A stretch of 41,515 nt of DNA from Flavobacteriales bacterium (GTDB lineage Bacteria; Bacteroidota; Bacteroidia; NS11-12g; UBA955). Below are positions 27,828 to 34,886 of this stretch, in pieces (position 1 is the first letter of the stretch; every line of letters starts with the position of its first letter). The translations under genes and the position numbers were made by a program. The stretch is from positions 1 to 41,515 of the forward strand of contig CANKVM010000014.1 of NCBI GenBank assembly GCA_947487175.1, read 5' to 3'. The notes beneath the pieces are model-generated. The model did no database searches. It saw only the letters and a program-made list of their open reading frames with translations, and was not told the origin of the DNA.

Positions 27828-29615
27828 ATGATAAAAAAAATTCTCGCTCAGTGGCCTTTTTACCTGCCTTTATTAGGAATACTTTTTGGTTTTTTTATAT
27901 CCAATCATATTCAAATACAAGCAACATTTTTGCTTGTATTCTTGGTTATAATTGTGTGCTTTTTTATTTACCAGATTTTCCCCAATTGGAAGTTTGCTTA
28001 TTTTGTTTTTTTGCTTTTTGCTTTTTGTGGATACATCCGGCAAAGTCAAGTTGAAAAACAATTACAATATAATCTTCAGCTTGCTAAGAAATCAAATTGT
28101 GTAAAATTTTTGGTTTCGCAAGATTTGGGTAATCGCAATAAGTGGCATAGATATGAGTGTGAATTGACGTATGCCTTAGGTACTCAATGTTGGATTCCTT
28201 TCCGAAATTGCATGGTTGATTTATATGTGAAAGACAATCCGAATTTGTTGGAAGGACATTATTACAGTTTGAATAAGTTCAATTTTAAGCAATTTGAAAA
28301 TCCTGTGCTGCCCGGTGATTTTAATTTTAAGTCCCTCAAAAATGCCAGAAAATTCATAGGAATCACATTTGCCCGAAATTCTCAAGTTTTCGTGAGCAAT
28401 ACCAAGGTGAATCAATGGATAGAATTTAGGGCAAGGGTAAAATATAAATTAAATAAGGTTTTTGTTGAGGGACTTTCTGTAGAGAATTTGGCCTTAGTGA
28501 GGCAATTAATCTGGGGCGACAAAACCCAAATTGATGAGGATTTGAAAACTGCTTTTCAAGTAAGTGGCACCACCCATGTTTTGTCGGTTTCGGGGATGCA
28601 TATTGCATTGCTTTTTGCGTTTATTTCCTTTTTGGTTGAAACTATTTCACTGCGAAAACAAAAGAGTAAAATGGTCCAACTGTGCATTATTCCATTGCTC
28701 TGGATATATGCATTTTTTACAGGCTTTTCTGCGCCAGTAATTCGGGCAGTTGGCTTTTTTACTTATTACCTTTTGGGCAATGTTCTTTATGGAAGGAAAC
28801 TTAAATTATTACATGTTCTTATGGTTGTAAGTATTATTCAATTATTGGCAAATCCTTTGTCACTATGGGATATTGGGTTCCAACTATCTTATTTGGCAGT
28901 ATTAGGTTTGTCAACTGTGTTGCCATTTATTAAAGGATTTTATGAGGATAGACCTTACTGGCAAAGGTTGATTTTGGATGCTTTTGCAATTAGCATAAGT
29001 AGCACCATCACAACATACCCTTTGTCACTTTATTGCTTTCATCAATTTTCAGTGTGGTTTTTACTGGGCAATTTATTGTTGTTGCCAATGTTTACATTGC
29101 TTATGTATTGGCTATTTATGATGGTGTTTTTGACAGCCTTTTCTGTGCCACTTCACTGGGTGGTTTTTGCCTTGAACAAATACCTAAACGCAATAACTTG
29201 GGTAATGAAATTATCAAATAAACTGCCTAGCCAATTTGTTTTTTCATATGGATTTGACGAAGTTAACTTATTCATTCATCTGCTTTTGATTCATTTTGTT
29301 TTCTATTTGTTTTATAGCAATCACCGATTAAGTTATTGGTCCGTTGTATTGGTTCTGATTTTTAACTTTTTTGTATTTTTAGCCTGTCGTGAGTTTCGAA
29401 AAAGGGCTGAATTCTGTGGCAAGATTGAACTGCCTGAAGGGTATTTCGAAGTGAATAAACAAGGAAATCAGTTAACTGTAATTACTGCAGACAGTATCCC
29501 TCAAAATAAATTAATAAAGCGGTTGGATTATGTAATTCATTCCTATTCGATTGATAGTTTAAAAATCATTAGGGCTAGGCCAATATTGAAAAATAGAAAT
29601 ATCACCAAGTTTTAA
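27828..29615 (+). CDS. comEC: ComEC/Rec2 family DNA-uptake channel
   Basis: Inner-membrane channel that brings single-stranded DNA into the cytoplasm during natural transformation. The 595-residue protein has two or three N-terminal helices, a soluble OB-like domain (DUF4131, about 60-200) and the Competence domain (about 215-510) with THVLSVSGMHIALL, the family hallmark. The C-terminal metallo-beta-lactamase domain found in Bacillus ComEC is absent; after the last helix only about 75 residues remain. This shorter form is common in Bacteroidota. The start is ATG at 27828. A ComEA-like protein is encoded at 20825-21589. Confidence 0.93.
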   Translation: MIKKILAQWPFYLPLLGILFGFFISNHIQIQATFLLVFLVIIVCFFIYQIFPNWKFAYFVFLLFAFCGYIRQSQVEKQLQYNLQLAKKSNCVKFLVSQDLGNRNKWHRYECELTYALGTQCWIPFRNCMVDLYVKDNPNLLEGHYYSLNKFNFKQFENPVLPGDFNFKSLKNARKFIGITFARNSQVFVSNTKVNQWIEFRARVKYKLNKVFVEGLSVENLALVRQLIWGDKTQIDEDLKTAFQVSGTTHVLSVSGMHIALLFAFISFLVETISLRKQKSKMVQLCIIPLLWIYAFFTGFSAPVIRAVGFFTYYLLGNVLYGRKLKLLHVLMVVSIIQLLANPLSLWDIGFQLSYLAVLGLSTVLPFIKGFYEDRPYWQRLILDAFAISISSTITTYPLSLYCFHQFSVWFLLGNLLLLPMFTLLMYWLFMMVFLTAFSVPLHWVVFALNKYLNAITWVMKLSNKLPSQFVFSYGFDEVNLFIHLLLIHFVFYLFYSNHRLSYWSVVLVLIFNFFVFLACREFRKRAEFCGKIELPEGYFEVNKQGNQLTVITADSIPQNKLIKRLDYVIHSYSIDSLKIIRARPILKNRNITKF

Positions 29616-29619
29616 GTAT

Positions 29620-29627
29620 TATCTTTG
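29620..29627 (+). promoter_or_regulatory. TAnnTTTG core of the enoyl-CoA hydratase gene
   Basis: TATCTTTG lies 5 bases before the ATG at 29633 and just after the comEC stop, the same layout as at the nifU gene. No TTTG box is found 20 bases upstream. Confidence 0.5.
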
Positions 29628-29632
29628 TATTG

Positions 29633-30403
29633 ATGTCATTGATTCTCACAAATATTGAAAACAGGGTAGGCACAATTGTCCTCAATAGACCCGAAAAACG
29701 AAATGCATTGAGTGCGCAATTAATTGCTGAGCTTACTTATGCGTTTGAATTATTTAACAATGATGATTCGGTGAAATTGATTTTGTTAAAATCGGCTTCA
29801 TTGCCTTTTTGTGCGGGTGCCGATTTGGCTTATCTTACAGAATTAAGAAATTTTACTTTTGAAGAGAATGTTGAAGATAGTACCAAATTGAAAAATTTGT
29901 TTGAGCTCATTTACACATCTCCCAAAATTACCGTATCTCAAGTTGAAGGTCCAGCCTTAGCAGGTGGCTGTGGTTTAGCAACCGTAACTGACTTTTGTTT
30001 TGCTAGTATTGATGCAACATTTGGTTATACGGAAGCGAAAATTGGTTTTTTGCCTGCTTTGGTTATGGTTTATTTGAGAGAAAAAGTGGGAATGGCAATT
30101 ATGTCCGATTGGATGATTACAGGAAGGGTGTTTGACGCAGATGAAGCATTCAATAAGGGACTTATCTATCAATTGTCGAATAGTGATTCAATTGAACATG
30201 ACGTCAAACAATTTATAGATAAATTATTGGTGGGGGTGAGTGGTCAATCTGTAGCTGGAATTAAATATATGCTTCGCAATATGCCAAGCACCCGTCAAGA
30301 TGCATTGAAATTTGCTGCCGAAATGAATGCAATGGCAAGAAGCAGTGATGATTGCAAACGCGGTATTGATGCATTTTTAAATAAAGAGAAATTGTCGTGG
30401 TAA
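29633..30403 (+). CDS. Enoyl-CoA hydratase/isomerase family protein
   Basis: A 256-residue crotonase-fold enzyme. The oxyanion-hole segments are CAGADLAYL (about residues 62-70) and EGPALAGGCGLATVTDF (about 103-119), and FGYTEAKIGFLPA carries the second catalytic Glu position. The first glutamate position of classical hydratases is not obvious (GLATVTDFCFAS), so the exact reaction (hydratase, isomerase or methylglutaconyl-CoA hydratase) is open. The start is the ATG at 29633; a TTG one codon upstream is less likely given the promoter core. It overlaps tatD by 7 bases, so the two are co-expressed. Confidence 0.88.
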   Translation: MSLILTNIENRVGTIVLNRPEKRNALSAQLIAELTYAFELFNNDDSVKLILLKSASLPFCAGADLAYLTELRNFTFEENVEDSTKLKNLFELIYTSPKITVSQVEGPALAGGCGLATVTDFCFASIDATFGYTEAKIGFLPALVMVYLREKVGMAIMSDWMITGRVFDADEAFNKGLIYQLSNSDSIEHDVKQFIDKLLVGVSGQSVAGIKYMLRNMPSTRQDALKFAAEMNAMARSSDDCKRGIDAFLNKEKLSW

Positions 30404-31164
30404 ATATTATTGACACCCATTGCCATTTATACGCTGAAGAATTCAATGACGATAGGGCTGATGCCATTTCAAGAGCCATTGGGCAAGGCATAAGTAAAAT
30501 TTTATTGCCGAACATTGATTTGGATAGTATTGATGGATTACACAGCTTGGCTGATCAATATCCTGATATTTGTATTCCCATGATGGGTTTACATCCTTGT
30601 TATGTGAAAGAAGATTATCAGGAAGTTTTAAATACTATTTTTGATTTGTTTTCTAAAAGAAAATACTGCGCAGTTGGTGAAATTGGAATGGATTTATATT
30701 GGGATAAAACTACCAAAGATTGGCAAGCAGATGCATTCATTCAGCAGGTAGAATTTGCAATTTCTAAGAATTTGCCTTTGGCAATTCATTCTAGAAATGC
30801 TACCTACGAATTGATTGAATTGTTAAAGCCATTCAAAGGAAAAGTAACTGGTGTATTCCATTGTTTTTCTGAGAGCGAAGAATTGGCTAACGAAATTATA
30901 AAATTGAATTTTTTACTTGGCCTTGGGGGTGTGCTTACATTTAAAAATGCTGGTTTGCCATTGGCACTTGCAAAAGTGGATTTAAAGCATATAATTTTAG
31001 AAACCGACAGTCCTTATTTGGCACCAGTTCCATATAGGGGAAAAAGAAACGAGCCAAGTTATACCCGACTCGTTGCTGATAAATTGGCGGAAATAAAAGG
31101 GATTTCTGCTCAGGAAATTTATGAAGTAACCACTGCAAATGCAGTTGGGTTATTTCTTAAATAG
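30397..31164 (+). CDS. TatD-family metal-dependent deoxyribonuclease
   Basis: A 255-residue TIM-barrel hydrolase. The metal ligands are in place: IIDTHCHLY (HxH, residues 7-9), GEIGMDLYWDK (Glu), LAIHSRNA (His), GVFHCFSES (His) and ILETDSPYLAP (Asp), followed by the PYRGKRNEPSY stretch. Family members act as 3'-5' exonucleases on DNA or as D-aminoacyl-tRNA-deacylase-like enzymes. The start is GTG overlapping the hydratase gene by 7 bases. The TAG stop is directly joined to the 9-nt repeat of composite element copy B. Confidence 0.93.
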   Translation: MVNIIDTHCHLYAEEFNDDRADAISRAIGQGISKILLPNIDLDSIDGLHSLADQYPDICIPMMGLHPCYVKEDYQEVLNTIFDLFSKRKYCAVGEIGMDLYWDKTTKDWQADAFIQQVEFAISKNLPLAIHSRNATYELIELLKPFKGKVTGVFHCFSESEELANEIIKLNFLLGLGGVLTFKNAGLPLALAKVDLKHIILETDSPYLAPVPYRGKRNEPSYTRLVADKLAEIKGISAQEIYEVTTANAVGLFLK

Positions 31165-31302
31165 GTTAGACGGATTAGACAGGTTAGACAGGTTAGACAG
31201 ATTGGGTTTATGAAGTTGTGTTTCTGTTTTCTGCTATGTAAACAGCCGAAGGTGTAAACTACCGACGGTGTAAACAGCGAAGCGTCAACGCACGAAGTGC
31301 TA
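31165..31302. repeat. Composite intergenic element, copy B (inverted relative to copy A)
   Basis: Occupies the entire gap between tatD and the convergent glycosyltransferase. Bases 31165-31200 are four 9-nt units (GTTAGACGG, ATTAGACAG, GTTAGACAG, GTTAGACAG) followed by ATTGGGTTTATG, matching copy A read on the other strand. After a 37-base joint, bases 31238-31300 hold four mini-hairpins (minus strand: GCAC-TTCG-TGC, GC-TTC-GC, ACCG-TC-GGT, CC-TTC-GG) separated by GTTTAC-like linkers. Order and orientation relative to the flanking stops are the same as in copy A. Confidence 0.85.
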
Positions 31303-32040
31303 TTAATAAAGTTTCGATTTGACCAATCCCTTTTTGTGAAGGAAATGTACCAAAGAAACCCTGAGTACTCCCAAGCCATATTTCATGCTGCGGCTGAAAT
31401 TGATAGAAGATGCTTCTTCGAAATATTTGGTAGGACAAGTGATCTCTGCAATTTGATACCCCTTCATGAAAATTTGAGAAACCACCTCATTGTCGAAAAC
31501 GAAATCATCGCTGTTGTTTTCGAAAAGTATATTCTCTAATACTTCACGTTTGTAAGCCCTGTAACCCGTGTGGTATTCGCTCAGCTTTTGGTTAATCAAA
31601 ATATTTTGGGCAAGCGTTAAACATCTGTTGAAAATATATTTGTAAATGGGCATTCCACCCAATAAAGCACCTTTTCCTAATATTCTTGAACCAAAAACAA
31701 CCGGATAAACTTCATTTGCAATAATGTGGCACATTGATGTCAGCAAAAGAGGCGTATACTGATAATCCGGGTGCAACATCACAATGATGTCGGCATTCAA
31801 TTCCAAAGCTTTTCTATAACACGATTTCTGATTTCCACCGTAACCCTTATTTGTTTCGTGCGAAATGATATGTTTGATGCCAATGCTTGTGGCAACTTCT
31901 ACCGTATTGTCGGTGCTTCTGTCATCAACAAGAATTACGTCGTCAACTATGTCGAAAGGAATTTCATTATATGTTTTTTCTAGCGTTTGCATTGCATTGT
32001 ACGCTGGCAAAACCACGATAATTTTTTGTCCTTTGATCAT
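31303..32040 (-). CDS. Glycosyltransferase family 2 (polyprenyl-phosphate sugar transferase-like)
   Basis: A 245-residue GT-A enzyme. The sequence begins KIIVVLPAYNAMQTLEKTYNEI, with ILVDDRSTDNT at the nucleotide-sugar site, NKGYGGNQKSCYRKAL, and a MLHPDYQYTP motif in place of the usual D-x-D. Conserved SRILGKGALLGGMP and SEYHTGYRAYKREVL complete the domain. No membrane helices follow, so it is the soluble type related to dolichol-phosphate mannose synthases. It probably makes a lipid-linked sugar used by the GT-C protein encoded just upstream on the same strand (gap 64 bases when that gene ends at 32105). Confidence 0.9.
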   Translation of the reverse strand: MIKGQKIIVVLPAYNAMQTLEKTYNEIPFDIVDDVILVDDRSTDNTVEVATSIGIKHIISHETNKGYGGNQKSCYRKALELNADIIVMLHPDYQYTPLLLTSMCHIIANEVYPVVFGSRILGKGALLGGMPIYKYIFNRCLTLAQNILINQKLSEYHTGYRAYKREVLENILFENNSDDFVFDNEVVSQIFMKGYQIAEITCPTKYFEEASSINFSRSMKYGLGVLRVSLVHFLHKKGLVKSKLY

Positions 32041-32104
32041 TCTTGTTCCTTATTATTACTCGGTGGCAAACTTCCTTAACTATTGTTTAAAAACCAAGAA
32101 AAGT

Positions 32105-34036
32105 TTAAAAATCATTTACCAAACTATAAAGATGGTTATTGCCTTGTGAAATCGAGATTTTAAACTTGGTAATCTTTAATGGAATTAGGTTATTGTTTTC
32201 AATAAATGTTGAAATACTTCCTTGTGGATTAATTTCGAAGTGATTGCAGTTTGCTGTTAAAATGCAACTAAATTGATTGCTATCTAAATTAGCCCAACGG
32301 TCAAAGCGCTCATTCATAAAATGGATGGTTTGATTTTTCTTATTCGTAACTGTAAAAACCAAATTCATTGTCTTCAACAAAGAGTCAATATTAGTAACTT
32401 TTTGAACGAATTGAACACTAGTTCTTATTTTAATGATTGCATGTTTATAATTCGCTTTGCCTAGGTGTTTTCTCATGCTGTCAATATCAATTTTCGTTGT
32501 GGAAATCCATTTTTCAGATGTTACTGCACTATTTGAAATGGTTGATGGAGAGTATACTTTTTGTTTTTGAGGGACATTTTCTTCGGAAAGCAAATGTCTG
32601 TTGTTATCGGAATTCTCTTTTGAAAACAGATACACTTCGCTTCCAAAATGGAAGCTCTTTATTGAGTATGGATATTCGGTTTCCAATACTGAAATTGCCC
32701 ATTGCGGAATTTCAATTGCATTCGAAACAATCATTTGATTGTAGTTCCAGTTGCGCAAAATGCGAATAAAATCTGTGGGAGTTTTTGCAGTATTCGCAAA
32801 AAAATCATCCCTCAAAAATTGAATTTGAGTTATGTTTTGCTCTTGTTTTTCTTCTTTGTAATAGTTGAAAAAGAAGGGTTCAAATCCAAAAACTAGGGTA
32901 GGAATGTTGTTTGTTTTGTTCTGAAATTCGTACGTATCATGTACCAATTGAGAATATCCTTGGTGGTAGTATTCTTTGAAGTGATTTCGTTTTAAAATCA
33001 AAATTCCAACGTTGGTGCATACAATGGCAGCAAGTATGATTGATGTTGTTTTGAAATTATTATTGTTCAACAAAAGAATGTCCCCCAAGAAAATAAACAA
33101 GAACACAAATCCGAAAACAAAAACCGAATCTTGGAAAATAGGAGCCCTATAAATTGAGTAAAAATACGTAAGTAAAATTGGGAAGATGTATAATAAAAGC
33201 CAGAGCAAGGATTTTCGTTTTGGAATGATTTCTTTGGGATGATTGATCCATTTAAATACAAAAAGCACCAAAAATAAAACAAGATATAATGGTGAAAACT
33301 GAAAACAATATTCGAAATGTTTGAGAACCGAATAGAACGATGGGGTAGGCAACCAACCCGGACTTCCCACTGAGATTTGATGAGTAAAAATTGAAAATTG
33401 AGGGATGTATAACAATATTGCTATGAGGTATGGGATGTAATACTGAATAAGGTTTTTCTGCTTTTGAAGGATCAATCCGGTGGGAAATAAAAGTGCAACG
33501 AAAAGCAAATTGAAATAATGATTGCTGAGGCTCAGGAATATTGCTAGTCCATATAAAATCTGAAACAATCGATTTGACGGTTTGTCAACGATTAATCTTG
33601 ACCATAAATACAAGCTTACAGCGGCTAGAAATTGACCAGAGGAATAGGGTCTGATGGTTTGACTGTAAATTATTGGATATTGCAAGGTGGCTAGAAATGC
33701 CAAGGTGAAAAGAGCGGTTTTGGTATTTGACAATTGCTTGACTGCAAAGAAATAGAATATCAAGGATAACGATCCCATCAATACAAATGGAAGTTTAATG
33801 ACCCATTGTTTGGTGCCAAACAATTTTACATAAAACCACAAAAATGTTTGCACTCCTGCTGGATGCCCATCTGTCCATACTGCTTTTGATAGCATGGTTG
33901 AAAAGTCAGGGTAATTTAAACGGTTTAGGGCTGACAGTTCGTCGTTGGTAAATGGGATTTCAGTGAAATTGAAAAATCGCAATGCAAATCCAAGAATTAG
34001 CAGGGTAATGAAAGAGATTTTTTCTTGTTTTGACAT
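32105..34036 (-). CDS. GT-C fold glycosyltransferase (ArnT/PMT-like), multi-pass membrane protein
   Basis: A 643-residue protein from the ATG at 34036 (MSKQEKISFITLLILGFALR). About 10-12 membrane helices fill residues 8-345; the first periplasmic loop carries FTNDELSAL, with the Asp-Glu pair that binds the lipid-linked sugar in GT-C enzymes, and the HPAG and IRPYSSGQ motifs follow. The last 290 residues are soluble and periplasmic, with little family resemblance. It probably adds a sugar from polyprenyl phosphate to lipid, glycan or protein; the neighbouring GT2 could supply the donor. An upstream ATG (34081) adds 15 residues and would precede a TAATATTG promoter-like core, so I reject it. 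Confidence 0.82.
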   Translation of the reverse strand: MSKQEKISFITLLILGFALRFFNFTEIPFTNDELSALNRLNYPDFSTMLSKAVWTDGHPAGVQTFLWFYVKLFGTKQWVIKLPFVLMGSLSLIFYFFAVKQLSNTKTALFTLAFLATLQYPIIYSQTIRPYSSGQFLAAVSLYLWSRLIVDKPSNRLFQILYGLAIFLSLSNHYFNLLFVALLFPTGLILQKQKNLIQYYIPYLIAILLYIPQFSIFTHQISVGSPGWLPTPSFYSVLKHFEYCFQFSPLYLVLFLVLFVFKWINHPKEIIPKRKSLLWLLLYIFPILLTYFYSIYRAPIFQDSVFVFGFVFLFIFLGDILLLNNNNFKTTSIILAAIVCTNVGILILKRNHFKEYYHQGYSQLVHDTYEFQNKTNNIPTLVFGFEPFFFNYYKEEKQEQNITQIQFLRDDFFANTAKTPTDFIRILRNWNYNQMIVSNAIEIPQWAISVLETEYPYSIKSFHFGSEVYLFSKENSDNNRHLLSEENVPQKQKVYSPSTISNSAVTSEKWISTTKIDIDSMRKHLGKANYKHAIIKIRTSVQFVQKVTNIDSLLKTMNLVFTVTNKKNQTIHFMNERFDRWANLDSNQFSCILTANCNHFEINPQGSISTFIENNNLIPLKITKFKISISQGNNHLYSLVNDF

Positions 34037-34154
34037 AGCGAAAAGCCTTGCAATATTAATCGAATTGGCGGTGATAGCCAAAATAGAATATCTAAGTTTG
34101 AAAATATTTGAAAATTGTCGTTTACCTTTTCTTTCCTTTTTGTATTTAGTGTTT

Positions 34155-34886
34155 ATGGAAAATCAATTGAAAATTTCGATACCAAGTCCTTGTCATGAGA
34201 ATTTATCGCTGATGGATAAAACTGAGAATGGTAAATTTTGTCTAAGCTGTCAGAAAGAGGTTATAGATTTTACCAAAATGACGGATGAAGAAATAGTTTT
34301 ATATTTCGATAAAAAAATAAGTGGCGCAGCAAAAGTTTGCGGTACTTTCAGGGCAGATCAGGTTTTGGAAAAGGAGAAAATGATTGAAATACCCATTCAA
34401 ACTTATTTTTATGCAAAGACCAATCATCAGAAATTTTTATGGATGTTATTTGCTTGTATGGGAATGTTTTTTGTTTCGTGTGATTCAAAAACCAAAGGAG
34501 AAGTGAAAATAACTGTAGTAGATAGTTTGAAAAACATCAACGATGAAGATACAATTGATAATAAAGAAATTCTTTTAACTGGAGATACTATTTATTCTAC
34601 TCAGCCAAACAGAAAACCAAAGGAAATTGAGCGGGCTGAAACGCTTACCGGTGATATCGAATCGGTAACGGGTTATGTGGCACCTGTGGTGAGAGTTGGA
34701 TGTGTTATTCCGGAAGCCATAGAAGAAGAAACAATTGTTACTATTAAGGGTAAAGTTGCATTTCCAAATGATACTTCTAGGATTGAGCAATTGAATGTCC
34801 CTCAAAAAGATACGGCCTCAACTATGAATCAACGTCCTCCCAGTAAGTTTATTGGAATTAAACCGAGAAAGCTTTTTAAGGATTAG
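34155..34886 (+). CDS. Zinc-ribbon-like anchored protein of the Bacteroidota 'CxxC...DF..M' type
   Basis: A 243-residue protein from the ATG at 34155. The N-terminal 60 residues read SIPSPCHENLSLMDKTENG, then KFCLSCQKEVIDFTKMTDEEI, a pattern with one Cys plus CxxC that recurs in many Bacteroidota proteins, often ahead of TonB-like or carboxypeptidase-like domains. A hydrophobic segment (FLWMLFACMGMFFVSC, about 97-112) anchors it. The rest (113-243) is Glu/Thr/Pro-rich with short beta-like stretches and no recognisable domain. Metal binding is inferred. The frame extends 70 codons upstream without a better start. The TAG stop overlaps the stop of the convergent acyltransferase gene. Confidence 0.75.
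   Translation: MENQLKISIPSPCHENLSLMDKTENGKFCLSCQKEVIDFTKMTDEEIVLYFDKKISGAAKVCGTFRADQVLEKEKMIEIPIQTYFYAKTNHQKFLWMLFACMGMFFVSCDSKTKGEVKITVVDSLKNINDEDTIDNKEILLTGDTIYSTQPNRKPKEIERAETLTGDIESVTGYVAPVVRVGCVIPEAIEEETIVTIKGKVAFPNDTSRIEQLNVPQKDTASTMNQRPPSKFIGIKPRKLFKD

Noticed and set aside
27806-28054. Short frame overlapping the comEC start in another register
   Set aside because: Shadow of the ComEC coding region; Cys/Phe-rich and without a start signal.
33945-34154. Upstream extension of the zinc-ribbon protein from 33945
   Set aside because: It would lie antisense to the start of the GT-C gene and adds 70 residues without family resemblance; the conserved part begins at the ATG at 34155.
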